From Microbacterium capsulatum (GTDB lineage Bacteria > Actinomycetota > Actinomycetes > Actinomycetales > Microbacteriaceae): a DNA stretch of 64,000 nucleotides. Positions 17,641-25,164 of this stretch are shown here, piece after piece. How positions within the stretch are numbered: the stretch's first letter is position 1; each line of letters opens with the position of its first letter. The DNA is taken from the NCBI RefSeq assembly GCF_030865425.1, contig NZ_JAVFCB010000009.1:107051-171050 (forward strand), given 5' to 3'. The position numbers and the translations under genes are program-made. The notes under the pieces were generated by a model. The model was not told where the DNA came from. It worked only from the letters and a program-made list of their open reading frames with translations, and did not search any database.

Positions 17641-17966
17641 CGCCGCACCCCGTCGACCTCGCCGTGCAACTGCGCGTACCGGGAGGAGAAGTCCTCCTCC
17701 ATCGCCTCGAAGTCGGCAACCACGCCGAGGAACTCGGTCTCGGCCCGACCGAGCATCGCGGACACCGACGAGATCGTCCCGACCGCGACCTGCGACACGA
17801 GCACTGCGGGCGGCACCAGGAAGGAGCACATCACCCCGAACGCCCCGCCGGCGAGATCCAGAGACGACGCGGCATCCTGAGCCATGCGCACATCCGACGC
17901 GACGCGTCCGACCCGGGCGGCGTGCTGCCGGCCCAGGTCGAAGTCCAGCGCGATCGAGCCGCTCAT
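17637..17966 (-). CDS. EspC/WXG-like helical T7SS target
   Basis: The product has 109 residues. The start at 17966 overlaps the YbaB-like stop (TGATG), and the stop overlaps the effector start. It has two predicted long helices separated by a hydrophobic turn (GGAFGVMCSFLVPPAVLVSQ), with no clear WXG. The C-terminal helix ends AETEFLGVVADFEAMEEDF-SSRYAQLHGEVDGVRR. Size and layout match the small EspC-like secretion partners that pair with larger T7SS substrates, and its overlap with the effector gene supports that. Confidence 0.7.
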   Translation of the reverse strand: MSGSIALDFDLGRQHAARVGRVASDVRMAQDAASSLDLAGGAFGVMCSFLVPPAVLVSQVAVGTISSVSAMLGRAETEFLGVVADFEAMEEDFSSRYAQLHGEVDGVRR

Positions 17967-18367
17967 CAGCGGTACTCGATCCCGTCGGCCTTCGGCGCGC
18001 GCTCCTCGATCTCCGAGCGCAGGTGCGCGACCGCCGGGTCGTCCTCGCCGAACGCCTCCGCGGCGATCCGCGCCGCGCGCTCCCCTGCCGCCTGCTGCGC
18101 CTTGTTCGCGGTCTCCACGAGCAGCCGGCCGAGAGCAGCCGGGCCGAGCTGCAGCGCCGCCTCGGTGAGGCCCACATCGAGCAGGCGCCCGGAGGCGTCC
18201 ACCACGACCGTCAGCTCGCGCCGCGGCGAGGACAGCCGCTCCCGCACGGCCTCGATGTCCGCCCGCACACCTGCCGCCGCCGCCGCACGCTGCTGCGCCT
18301 GCTCCAGCTCCCGGGCGAGGCGCTCACGCACCTCGCCCGGCGTCGCCCCGCCGAAGAACCCGCTCAT
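17966..18367 (-). CDS. YbaB/EbfC-fold protein of the T7SS cluster
   Basis: The product has 133 residues from the ATG at 18367. A coiled N-terminal helix (RERLARELEQAQQRAAAAAG) leads into a YbaB/EbfC-like core (RRELTVVVDASGRLLDVGLTE, LGPAALGRLLVETANKAQ). YbaB proteins are small DNA-binding dimers in general, but actinobacterial T7SS loci often carry diverged members next to secreted-protein genes, where they may act as chaperones or scaffolds. It opens the unit containing the effector pair, and its own promoter holds the T7SS palindrome. Confidence 0.78.
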   Translation of the reverse strand: MSGFFGGATPGEVRERLARELEQAQQRAAAAAGVRADIEAVRERLSSPRRELTVVVDASGRLLDVGLTEAALQLGPAALGRLLVETANKAQQAAGERAARIAAEAFGEDDPAVAHLRSEIEERAPKADGIEYR

Positions 18368-18400
18368 CGCATCCGCTTCCCGTCCACGCTCACCCGATCC

Positions 18401-18446
18401 ACGGTACGGAACCCCGCCCGGAGCGTCGATGGGGAGCACTGCCCAT
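18401..18446 (-). promoter_or_regulatory. T7SS-type operator/promoter, copy 2
   Basis: The palindrome ATGGGGAG-CA-CTGCCCAT (one arm mismatch, with flanking TCG/CGA extending the symmetry) is at 18429-18446. A -10-like TACCGT (minus strand, 18406-18401) lies 22 nt downstream. It would drive the YbaB-like gene at 18367 and the effector-immunity genes behind it. Confidence 0.7.
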
Positions 18447-18491
18447 CGATGCGCCCCGGGGAGAAGCCCGCCCCGTGCATGTTTCCCACGG

Positions 18492-19736
18492 TCAGGCGCG
18501 TTCGTCGCGGGATCCGGCCCGCGCGCTCTGGGACATCGGGATCGGCGCCTCGTCGTCCTCCAGGTGCGGCGCCGTCGGGCCGGCCGACGCGCGCCGGCGC
18601 TTCTCCTCCTCGGAGCCGCCCTGGCCCTGACCGCCGACCATGCCGCCGCGGGACCCCATGCCGGTCGCACCGGCCTGGCCCGGCGTGGTGACCACACCGG
18701 ATCCGCCCGCACCGCCCGAGCCGAGGAGCCCGCCCGGCTGCACGCCGGACAGGCTCGCGCCCGCCCCGCCCACACCGGTCAGCTTCCCGCGAGCGGCGAA
18801 GGCGAGCGCCGCCGCCGCGCCGCCGCCGAGAGCGCCTCCGCCCAGGCCGCCCGGCAGCAGACCGCCGCCGTGGCCGTGACCGGATCCCGCCGATCCGCCG
18901 TCGCCACCGCTGCCCGGTACATGGCCGCGCAGGTTCGGATCGTCGACCGTCACCCGGCCGCCGGGGTATCCGCCGCCGGGGTGTCCGCCACCCGGATAGC
19001 CCGGGTCGCCGGGGTGCCCGGGGTAGCCGGGCACAAGCGGGGCTTCGGTCCAGATCGGCGCGCGGTGCGAGCCGACGCCGCCAGAGCCCCCGGGGTAGCC
19101 CGGGTACCCGGGGGCGCCGGGGTAGCCCCCGGGCCCGCCGCTACCGGAGACACCGGTCCCGTCCGGCCCACCGGACCCGGAACCGCCCAGGATGGTGGGG
19201 GATTCGTAGGCCATCTGCTGGCGCGCTGCCGCGATCTGCTGGGTGGGCTCGACCATCGCCGTGCGGACCGCGTCGACGGCCTTGCGCGCATCCGCCTCGC
19301 GCTGGTCGCCGAGGAAGTTCGAGATCACCGAGAGCGCAGTGTCGGCGGCGAGCTCGCCGAGCACGGGGTGCACGATGACCGACGCGGTCTTCACCGCATT
19401 CGCCCAGAACGGGTCGACCTGGGCGCTGGGCAGCTCCGTGCCGTTCAGCACGTTCCGCCGCGCGGAGTTCGCCGAGTCGATCGCCTTCACGATCGTGTCC
19501 ACGTGGCCCGCGATCGACGCGAAGTCGGAGCGCATCTGCGCGACGCGGGTGCGCGCGGCGTCGCCGGCCGCACCCTGCCACGACGACTTCGAGTCGACGA
19601 GCGCCTGCAGCGCACCGTCCAGGGAGTGCAGCGCGCTCAGCAGCGCGGCCGCGTTGGTGATGTGCCAGTCGTCGATCCGCCGGATCGCGTTGAGCTCGTC
19701 CTCCGCCTTGGCGTAGCAGACGTATCCCTCGGTCAT
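18492..19736 (-). CDS. WXG/PPE-like T7SS substrate with a Gly-Pro-rich tail
   Basis: The product has 414 residues from the ATG at 19736 (AAGGGG upstream; ATGA overlap with the mycosin stop). Residues 1-180 are helical and contain the WXG-type turn SKSSWQGAAGDAARTRV near residue 50. From about residue 185 the chain is low-complexity: collagen-like PGYPGYPGG and GYPGGGHPGGG units, then Gly/Ala-rich stretches, and a charged end (SEEEKRRRASAGP). The architecture resembles PPE-type surface substrates. It is the last gene of the EsxB-EsxA-mycosin unit, so it is probably exported with them. Confidence 0.75.
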   Translation of the reverse strand: MTEGYVCYAKAEDELNAIRRIDDWHITNAAALLSALHSLDGALQALVDSKSSWQGAAGDAARTRVAQMRSDFASIAGHVDTIVKAIDSANSARRNVLNGTELPSAQVDPFWANAVKTASVIVHPVLGELAADTALSVISNFLGDQREADARKAVDAVRTAMVEPTQQIAAARQQMAYESPTILGGSGSGGPDGTGVSGSGGPGGYPGAPGYPGYPGGSGGVGSHRAPIWTEAPLVPGYPGHPGDPGYPGGGHPGGGYPGGRVTVDDPNLRGHVPGSGGDGGSAGSGHGHGGGLLPGGLGGGALGGGAAAALAFAARGKLTGVGGAGASLSGVQPGGLLGSGGAGGSGVVTTPGQAGATGMGSRGGMVGGQGQGGSEEEKRRRASAGPTAPHLEDDEAPIPMSQSARAGSRDERA

Positions 19737-21136
19737 CGTGTTGCCCCTTCGTCCGTGTGCGGAGCGGATCCGTGCGCGACGCCCGCCGTCTGCAGCTGCT
19801 CGCGTGTCGTGCCGTCCGCCCCGATCGGCGCGGCTCCGTCGCGGCCTCGGGCGGTCCGCCGCGTCAGCACGACCCCGCCGACGACCAGCAGCACGAGCAG
19901 CGCCCCGCCCCCGATCACCCAGGGCAGCCACGCCGCGCCGCCGCCCGTTGCCTTTCCCGCGGCGCTCTGCCCTGTCCGCGCGGTGGTCGGCGCGGGTGCG
20001 GTGCCGGTTCCGGCCGCGCGCACGTCGGCGGCGCTCGGAACGGCGTTCGGATCCTTCGTGTCCAGGAACGGGTTCACGTCCGGATACGCGAGCGGGTCGT
20101 CGGCGAGCATCGCGGTCAGCGAGATCGACCCATAGCCGAAGTCGTTGCCCCACTGCGGCTCGTGGTGGCTGTTGCCGGTGTTGCGGATCATGCTCTGCAG
20201 CAGCTGGTTGCCCGTCGCCTTCGGGTACTTGCTCTTCAGCACCGCGAGGAAGCCCGCGACGATCGGCGTGGCGAACGATGTCCCGTTACCGAGCCTCTGC
20301 TGGTCCCAGGATCCGTTCGCGCCCTGCAACAGGATGCCGACACCGGGCGCGGCGACCTTCACGTCGTCCGTGAGGTTCGCATGCTGCGAGTCGGCGGTCA
20401 CCCCGCTCGTCTGGATCTTCCCCGCGGCGTCGAAGGCCTGCACGGCGACGGCGCCGTTCGCCGAGGCAGGGAACCCGGTCCAGGTCACGGTCAGCTGATC
20501 GTTCTCCAGGGCCGCCATCACGGGGACGCCACGCGCCTCGGCACGCGCCACCGCGTCGATCAGGTCTCGGGAGATGCTCGCGCTCTGCGAGATCGAGATG
20601 ATGTCGGCATGCGCGTCGAGCGCCGCGTCGATCGCCGCTCCGAGGGCGCCCGCGTTGTCCTTGCCCTGCTTGTCGAGGCACGTGGTCTCGTTCTTCGCGT
20701 TCGCGATCGCGGCATCGGCGAAGAAGAGCACCCGGGCGCCCGGCGCGACGCCGCGGATGGGCAGCTGCCCCGGATCAGCCTTGCCGGTGCCCGCGATCAG
20801 CGACGCCACGTTCGTGCCGTGGGATCCGGCCGCGAGGTCGGTCGTCGTGGGCATCATCGGCGTGCCGTCGGCGCCGTAGCAGAACGACGTCTGGGAGACG
20901 TCGAGGTTCGCGTCGCGCAGCGTCGGCACCGACGGGTTGATCTGCGTGTCGATGACCGCGACGGTCACGCCCTTGCCGCTGTATCCGGCGTCGTGGGCCT
21001 CCTGAACGTGCCCGCGGACGTAGTACCAGGATCCCGAGGAGAGGTCGTCGGCGTACGCCGGGGCCGCGAGGACCCCGCCCGCCGCGGCGAGCGCGACGGC
21101 GGCGCCGGCGATGCGGAGCAGACGAGCGTGCCGCAT
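19733..21136 (-). CDS. Mycosin-like subtilisin protease (second mycosin)
   Basis: The product has 467 residues from the ATG at 21136, overlapping the previous stop by 1 nt (TGATG). A signal peptide (LLRIAGAAVALAAAGGVLAAP) precedes an S8 peptidase domain. The catalytic Asp is in VTVAVIDTQINPS, the His in GSHGTNVASLIAG and the Ser in GTSFATPIVAGFLA. A Pro/Thr-rich spacer leads to one C-terminal membrane helix (WVIGGGALLVLLVVGGVVL). This is the membrane-anchored, outward-facing mycosin plan. A second mycosin with a diverged serine motif is encoded at 25161-26444. Co-transcription with EsxA/EsxB suggests it processes or gates substrates of this cluster. Confidence 0.88.
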   Translation of the reverse strand: MRHARLLRIAGAAVALAAAGGVLAAPAYADDLSSGSWYYVRGHVQEAHDAGYSGKGVTVAVIDTQINPSVPTLRDANLDVSQTSFCYGADGTPMMPTTTDLAAGSHGTNVASLIAGTGKADPGQLPIRGVAPGARVLFFADAAIANAKNETTCLDKQGKDNAGALGAAIDAALDAHADIISISQSASISRDLIDAVARAEARGVPVMAALENDQLTVTWTGFPASANGAVAVQAFDAAGKIQTSGVTADSQHANLTDDVKVAAPGVGILLQGANGSWDQQRLGNGTSFATPIVAGFLAVLKSKYPKATGNQLLQSMIRNTGNSHHEPQWGNDFGYGSISLTAMLADDPLAYPDVNPFLDTKDPNAVPSAADVRAAGTGTAPAPTTARTGQSAAGKATGGGAAWLPWVIGGGALLVLLVVGGVVLTRRTARGRDGAAPIGADGTTREQLQTAGVAHGSAPHTDEGATR

Positions 21137-21492
21137 CAGTAGTCCGTGTGCGTCGAAGCGGTGCCGGCCGGCGCCTGCTTCTCGGTCGTGTCCAGGATCG
21201 ACAGCAGGAGCTTGCCCTCGTCGGCCATCGCGGCGTCGGTCTCCATGAGCTTCGTCACGGCGGCACGGATCTCGTCGTGCATCGTGTTGACCGAGGTGAC
21301 GATGCTCTTCGTCGCGTCGCTCATCGCGGCCGCGGCGAGGGCGATCTCGTCGCGCAGCGCCGCGGTGGTCTCGGCGTTGCCGCCCTCCGCGTGCTTCGCC
21401 TGCCAGGCGTTCGGAGCCTCCGTGATCTCCTGCGTGACCTTCTTCAGCAGATAGAAGATCCCGTCCATGTCCGTGGCGATCGGTCCGTTCAT
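21136..21492 (-). CDS. Helical-hairpin protein of the T7SS operon
   Basis: The product has 118 residues from the ATG at 21492, with a G-run 3 nt upstream (GGGGGGCC). It is almost entirely helical (DMDGIFYLLKKVTQEITEAP, DEIALAAAAMSDATKSIVTS). There is no WXG turn, and a short polar tail ends STHTDY. Length and composition resemble WXG100-related partners that lack the motif. It lies between EsxA and the mycosin. I would treat it as a non-canonical Esx partner or a T7SS accessory protein. Confidence 0.7.
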   Translation of the reverse strand: MNGPIATDMDGIFYLLKKVTQEITEAPNAWQAKHAEGGNAETTAALRDEIALAAAAMSDATKSIVTSVNTMHDEIRAAVTKLMETDAAMADEGKLLLSILDTTEKQAPAGTASTHTDY

Positions 21493-21629
21493 GGCCCCCC
21501 TCTTTCCCTCCGTCGATGATTGCTCATCACCGCTGCCCGTCCCCGCGCCATGTGCGCGGGGCTCGAACACCGGAAACGCCGCGGATGCGGATCCGTCGCC
21601 GGACCGCATCCGCGGACATCATCCGTCGC

Positions 21630-21920
21630 TCACGCGAAGCGGTTCGCGGACGACTTGTCCCGCGACACGTACTCCTGCGACATCTGCTCGGTCTTCGTGG
21701 CGATCTGCTCGAGCAGCTGCTGCAGCTCGGTCAGGGACTTGTTCCACTTGGCCTGGGCCTGGTCGTACGCGGTCTGCGCCTCGCCGTTCCAGGCGGCGCG
21801 GAGCTTGCCCACCTCGGACTCGAGACGGTCGAGCTCCGAGCGGATGCCGTTGGCACCCGTGCGGATCTCGTTGGAAAGAGCGGTGACCTGCTCCGGACGC
21901 ACCGACATCGACTGCATCAT
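21630..21920 (-). CDS. WXG100 protein, EsxA-like
   Basis: The product has 96 residues. AAGGAG precedes two adjacent ATGs (21920 and 21917). It is a helical hairpin with the turn RAAWNGEAQTAY (W-N-G). The C-terminal tail contains YVSRD, which fits the YxxxD/E export signal read by EccC. WXG100 proteins are secreted as heterodimers; the partner is the 105-aa protein immediately upstream (30 nt gap). Confidence 0.92.
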   Translation of the reverse strand: MMQSMSVRPEQVTALSNEIRTGANGIRSELDRLESEVGKLRAAWNGEAQTAYDQAQAKWNKSLTELQQLLEQIATKTEQMSQEYVSRDKSSANRFA

Positions 21921-21950
21921 GTTCTCCTTAACGTCTTCCGGTCTCGGCGC

Positions 21951-22268
21951 TCACGCGCCCGACATCATCGAGCCGAGACCCGAGATGGTGGAGCGGTGCT
22001 GCTCCTCGGTGGCGGCCTGGTCGCGCTCCGTGCCGGAGAGCGCCTCTTCGAGCGTGACCAGCACCTCGTTGAGCTGGCGGGTGTTCTGATCCCAGCGATT
22101 CATCAGACCCGTGAACGAGTCCGCGGCGCCGCCGGTCCAGAAGCCCCGGACCTGCTCGATCTCGCCGCGCACCTTCTTGACCTGCTGGTCGATGCCGGCC
22201 TTGGCGGTGTTGACCGCCTGTGCGCCCTTCTTGAGGGCGCCTTCCTCTGCAGAGATGACCTCAGCCAT
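21951..22268 (-). CDS. WXG100 protein, EsxB-like
   Basis: The product has 105 residues from the ATG at 22268, with GGAGGAG 8 nt upstream. It is a helical hairpin with the turn VRGFWTGGAADSF (W-T-G). No YxxxD/E is visible in its tail (STISGLGSMMSGA), so the export signal of the pair is on EsxA. It is the first gene of the minus-strand unit and is preceded by the T7SS palindrome. Confidence 0.92.
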   Translation of the reverse strand: MAEVISAEEGALKKGAQAVNTAKAGIDQQVKKVRGEIEQVRGFWTGGAADSFTGLMNRWDQNTRQLNEVLVTLEEALSGTERDQAATEEQHRSTISGLGSMMSGA

Positions 22269-22358
22269 AACTCACACTCCTCCGGTTAGCGGTGGACTCG
22301 TGATCGGTCTCGCCGACCGGCGCTGCCGGAACCTTCCGGCGGCCGTCCCCCGCTCAGC

Positions 22359-22444
22359 AGGTTAGACGAGGCCTCCGGAGGGCACCAATGGGGAGGACTC
22401 CCCATCGCCGTCCCCCGTACCCTGGTGGACCCCCCGGGTAGAGT
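22359..22444. promoter_or_regulatory. Divergent T7SS operator/promoter between esxB and eccD
   Basis: The palindrome ATGGGGAG-GA-CTCCCCAT is at 22388-22405. On the minus strand (toward esxB), TAACCT at 22364-22359 follows after 23 nt. On the plus strand (toward eccD), TAGAGT at 22439-22444 follows after 33 nt, one helical turn farther. No good -35 hexamers are visible on either side, which suits activator dependence. Confidence 0.72.
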
Positions 22445-22512
22445 GAAACGCGGTGATGCCCGGCCGCCTCGACGGCGGGGCATCCGAGGAACGGGTGGGG
22501 GGACTGCGTCCT

Positions 22513-23844
22513 ATGGAGCAGAGCAGCACCGCGGCAGGTGCCGTGCTCAGGCTGTCGATCGTCAGCGACGACCGGCGGCTCGACGCCGGCGTGCCCGCGC
22601 AGGTGCCCCTGGTCGAGATCATCCCGGGCTTCGCGCGCAGCCTCGGCGTGCTGGATCCCACCCTCGCGCACGGCGGCTACGCGCTGCATCGCGCGGACGG
22701 CACCGCGCTGGATCCCGCCCGCGGCGCGCTCGCGCAGGGCGTGCACGACGGCGAGCTGCTGACCCTCGTCCGAGGCGGTCTCGTGCCCGCGCCGCGCGTC
22801 TACGACGACGTCGTCGAGGCCGTGATCGACGCGACCGGCGAGCAGCACGGCGTGTGGACGCCGAAGGACGGCGCCCGCACCGCCCTGTTCATCAGCCTCA
22901 CCTTCCTCGCGCTGTGCGCGCTGCTGCTCGTCGCGAGCGGCGCCGGCGTGCTGTCGGCCGCGATCGCCGGCGGCGGCGCCCTCGTGCTCGCCGCGGCCGC
23001 GGCCGTGCTGATCCGCCTCGACCAGGCCGAGGCCGGGCACGCGCTCGGGCTCGCCGCCGCCGCGTTCGGCGGCCTGTGCGGGTACCTCGCCGTGCCGCAG
23101 GCGACGCTGTGGGGCTGGCCGCTCGCGGCCGCCGGTCTCGGCATGCTCGTCGTCGGGGGCGCCGGGCTCGCCGTCACGAACGACAAGCCCGAGATCCACC
23201 TCATCCCGATCGCGCTCGGCGGCGCCATCGGGATCACCGCGACGGCGAGCGCGCTCGTCGGATCCGTCGTCGCCCCGTACGCCCTCATGCTCGCGATCAC
23301 CGCGACCCTCGCGAACGGTCTGCCCTGGCTCGTGCTCACCTCGACCCGGATCAGGGTGATCTCCCCGCAGAGCGACGCCGACATCTTCAGCGTCCCGGAT
23401 CCGATCGACGGCGACGAGGTCAAGCGCCGTGCCGCCGCCGGCACCCGCGCGCTCATCTCGCTGCGCGCCGCGCTCGGGATCGCCGCACTCGTCGCCACCC
23501 CGCTCGTGGCCGCGCAGGGCCTCGCCGGCGCCGGCCTGTGCCTTCTCGCGTTCGTGGGGATGATGTTCCAGTCGCGGCAGGTGCACGCGCGGCGCGGCGT
23601 TCTCGTGCTCATGCTCATCGGCGCGCTCGGTCTCGCCGCGACCGGCCTCACGGTCGCGCTCGCCCAGCCGGACCTCCGCCAGAGTCTGCTCGTGGTGCTG
23701 CTCGCCGCGACGATCATCCTCATCGGGCTCACGCTCATGCGCCCGAAGGCCCGGCTGCGTCTCGCCCGGGCCGCGGACACGATCGAGGTCGTCGCGATGG
23801 CGCTGGTGCTGCCGCTCGGCGTCGTCACGGCCGGGCTGCTGTAG
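22513..23844 (+). CDS. eccD: T7SS membrane pore protein EccD
   Basis: The product has 443 residues from the ATG at 22513; a G-run (GGTGGGGGGA) about 9 nt upstream decides this start over the ATGs farther upstream. Residues 1-95 form the ubiquitin-like domain (AVLRLSIVSDDRRLDAGVPA, YALHRADGTALDP). About eleven transmembrane helices follow from residue 115, with the linker ISPQSDADIFSVPDPIDGDE in the middle. EccD forms the central membrane vestibule of the T7SS. It is followed after 3 nt by eccB and then mycP in one plus-strand unit. Confidence 0.9.
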   Translation: MEQSSTAAGAVLRLSIVSDDRRLDAGVPAQVPLVEIIPGFARSLGVLDPTLAHGGYALHRADGTALDPARGALAQGVHDGELLTLVRGGLVPAPRVYDDVVEAVIDATGEQHGVWTPKDGARTALFISLTFLALCALLLVASGAGVLSAAIAGGGALVLAAAAAVLIRLDQAEAGHALGLAAAAFGGLCGYLAVPQATLWGWPLAAAGLGMLVVGGAGLAVTNDKPEIHLIPIALGGAIGITATASALVGSVVAPYALMLAITATLANGLPWLVLTSTRIRVISPQSDADIFSVPDPIDGDEVKRRAAAGTRALISLRAALGIAALVATPLVAAQGLAGAGLCLLAFVGMMFQSRQVHARRGVLVLMLIGALGLAATGLTVALAQPDLRQSLLVVLLAATIILIGLTLMRPKARLRLARAADTIEVVAMALVLPLGVVTAGLL

Positions 23845-23847
23845 ACG

Positions 23848-25164
23848 ATGGCGACGAAGAAGGACCTCATCGAGGCGCAGGGCTTCAGCCGGCGACGGCT
23901 GCTCTCGGCGTTCACCTCGGGCGCCCCGGGCGGCAAGGAGCTGGAGCCGGCGAAACCGCTGCGCGCGGTGACCGCGGGTGTCGCGCTCACGGCCATGCTG
24001 CTGCTCGGCGGCCTGTTCTACGGCCTGCTCCGCCCCGGCCTGCCGCAGGGCTGGCAGGACAACCGGCTCATCGTCGCGACCGACACCGGGGCGCGCTACG
24101 TGTCGATCAAGGGGCAGCTGCACCCGGTCATCAACACCGCGAGCGCCCGCCTGCTCATCCCCGCCGGGAAGTTCTCGGTGATCAAGACGGATCGGGCGAC
24201 GCTCGCGAAGATCCCCGTCGGCCCCGCGATCGGCATCGTCGGCGCACCCGACGACCTGCCCGCTCCGGGATCCCTGGCCAACGCCGGCTGGACCGCCTGC
24301 GTGGACGGATCCGCCGGCGTCGCCGTGTCGATCGGCGGCGGATCCGTGCAGGCCGCGACCGCCGATGCGGGAGCGGTCGTCCGCCGCGGCGACGACCTGT
24401 TCGTGATCTCGGGCGGAGTGCGGCACGCGGTCCCGAAGGCCTCCGCCGATGCGGTGCTGCGCGCGGTCGGCCTCGGCACGGCCCGCATCCGGTCCGTGGA
24501 CGGCCGATGGCTGAACCTGTTCTCGCCCGGCAGCGACTTCGCCCCGCTCGTGCTGAGCCGCACCGGCACGCGCATCCCGAACAGCGACCTGGCCAGCGGC
24601 GATGTCGTGCACGTGCAGGGCCGCCCGGCCGAGGAGCGCTACGTCCTCACCGCCGATGGCAAGGCGGCCCCGCTCACCCCGCTCGCGTACCAGCTGTACC
24701 TGCTGGGCAGCGGTGCGGCCGGCGGGACGGTGAAGGACCTGCCGCCCGCACAGCTCGCCGCGCTGCCGACCGGCGCCGCCGCCGGCGGATCCGACTGGCC
24801 CGCGAACCCGCTGACCCCGCTCGCCGCCGACGCCGCGCCGTGCGCGCTGCTCGACAAGGACGCCGAGACGGTCCTCGCCGCGAGCACGGCGCCGCTGCCG
24901 GACGACCGGAGGACCCCGTCCGTGCGGGTCGGCACCGGCGCGCTGGTGCGGATCGGCGAGGGCTCCGCGGCCCTGCACATGCTGATCGACGGATCCGGCA
25001 CCGCCTATGCGGTCCCGGGCGGCACGGACGCCGTCCAGCGCCTCGGCTATGCGGCCGGCGACGTCGGTCGCGCCCCGGACGCCTGGATCCAGTTCTTCCC
25101 CGCCGGCCCCGCCCTCTCCAGTGCGGCCGCCGGGCGCACCCCCTCGGCCGCGAGCGGCGGATGA
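23848..25164 (+). CDS. eccB: T7SS core protein EccB
   Basis: The product has 438 residues from the ATG at 23848. A cytosolic N-terminal segment with the family signature (ATKKDLIEAQGFSRRRLLSA) leads to one transmembrane helix around residues 45-65 (VTAGVALTAMLLLGGLFYGLL). The large extracytoplasmic domain has repeats of the EccB type (DNRLIVATDTGARYVSI). The stop overlaps the mycP start (ATGA). EccB connects the inner-membrane pore to the outside and contacts mycosin. Confidence 0.92.
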   Translation: MATKKDLIEAQGFSRRRLLSAFTSGAPGGKELEPAKPLRAVTAGVALTAMLLLGGLFYGLLRPGLPQGWQDNRLIVATDTGARYVSIKGQLHPVINTASARLLIPAGKFSVIKTDRATLAKIPVGPAIGIVGAPDDLPAPGSLANAGWTACVDGSAGVAVSIGGGSVQAATADAGAVVRRGDDLFVISGGVRHAVPKASADAVLRAVGLGTARIRSVDGRWLNLFSPGSDFAPLVLSRTGTRIPNSDLASGDVVHVQGRPAEERYVLTADGKAAPLTPLAYQLYLLGSGAAGGTVKDLPPAQLAALPTGAAAGGSDWPANPLTPLAADAAPCALLDKDAETVLAASTAPLPDDRRTPSVRVGTGALVRIGEGSAALHMLIDGSGTAYAVPGGTDAVQRLGYAAGDVGRAPDAWIQFFPAGPALSSAAAGRTPSAASGG

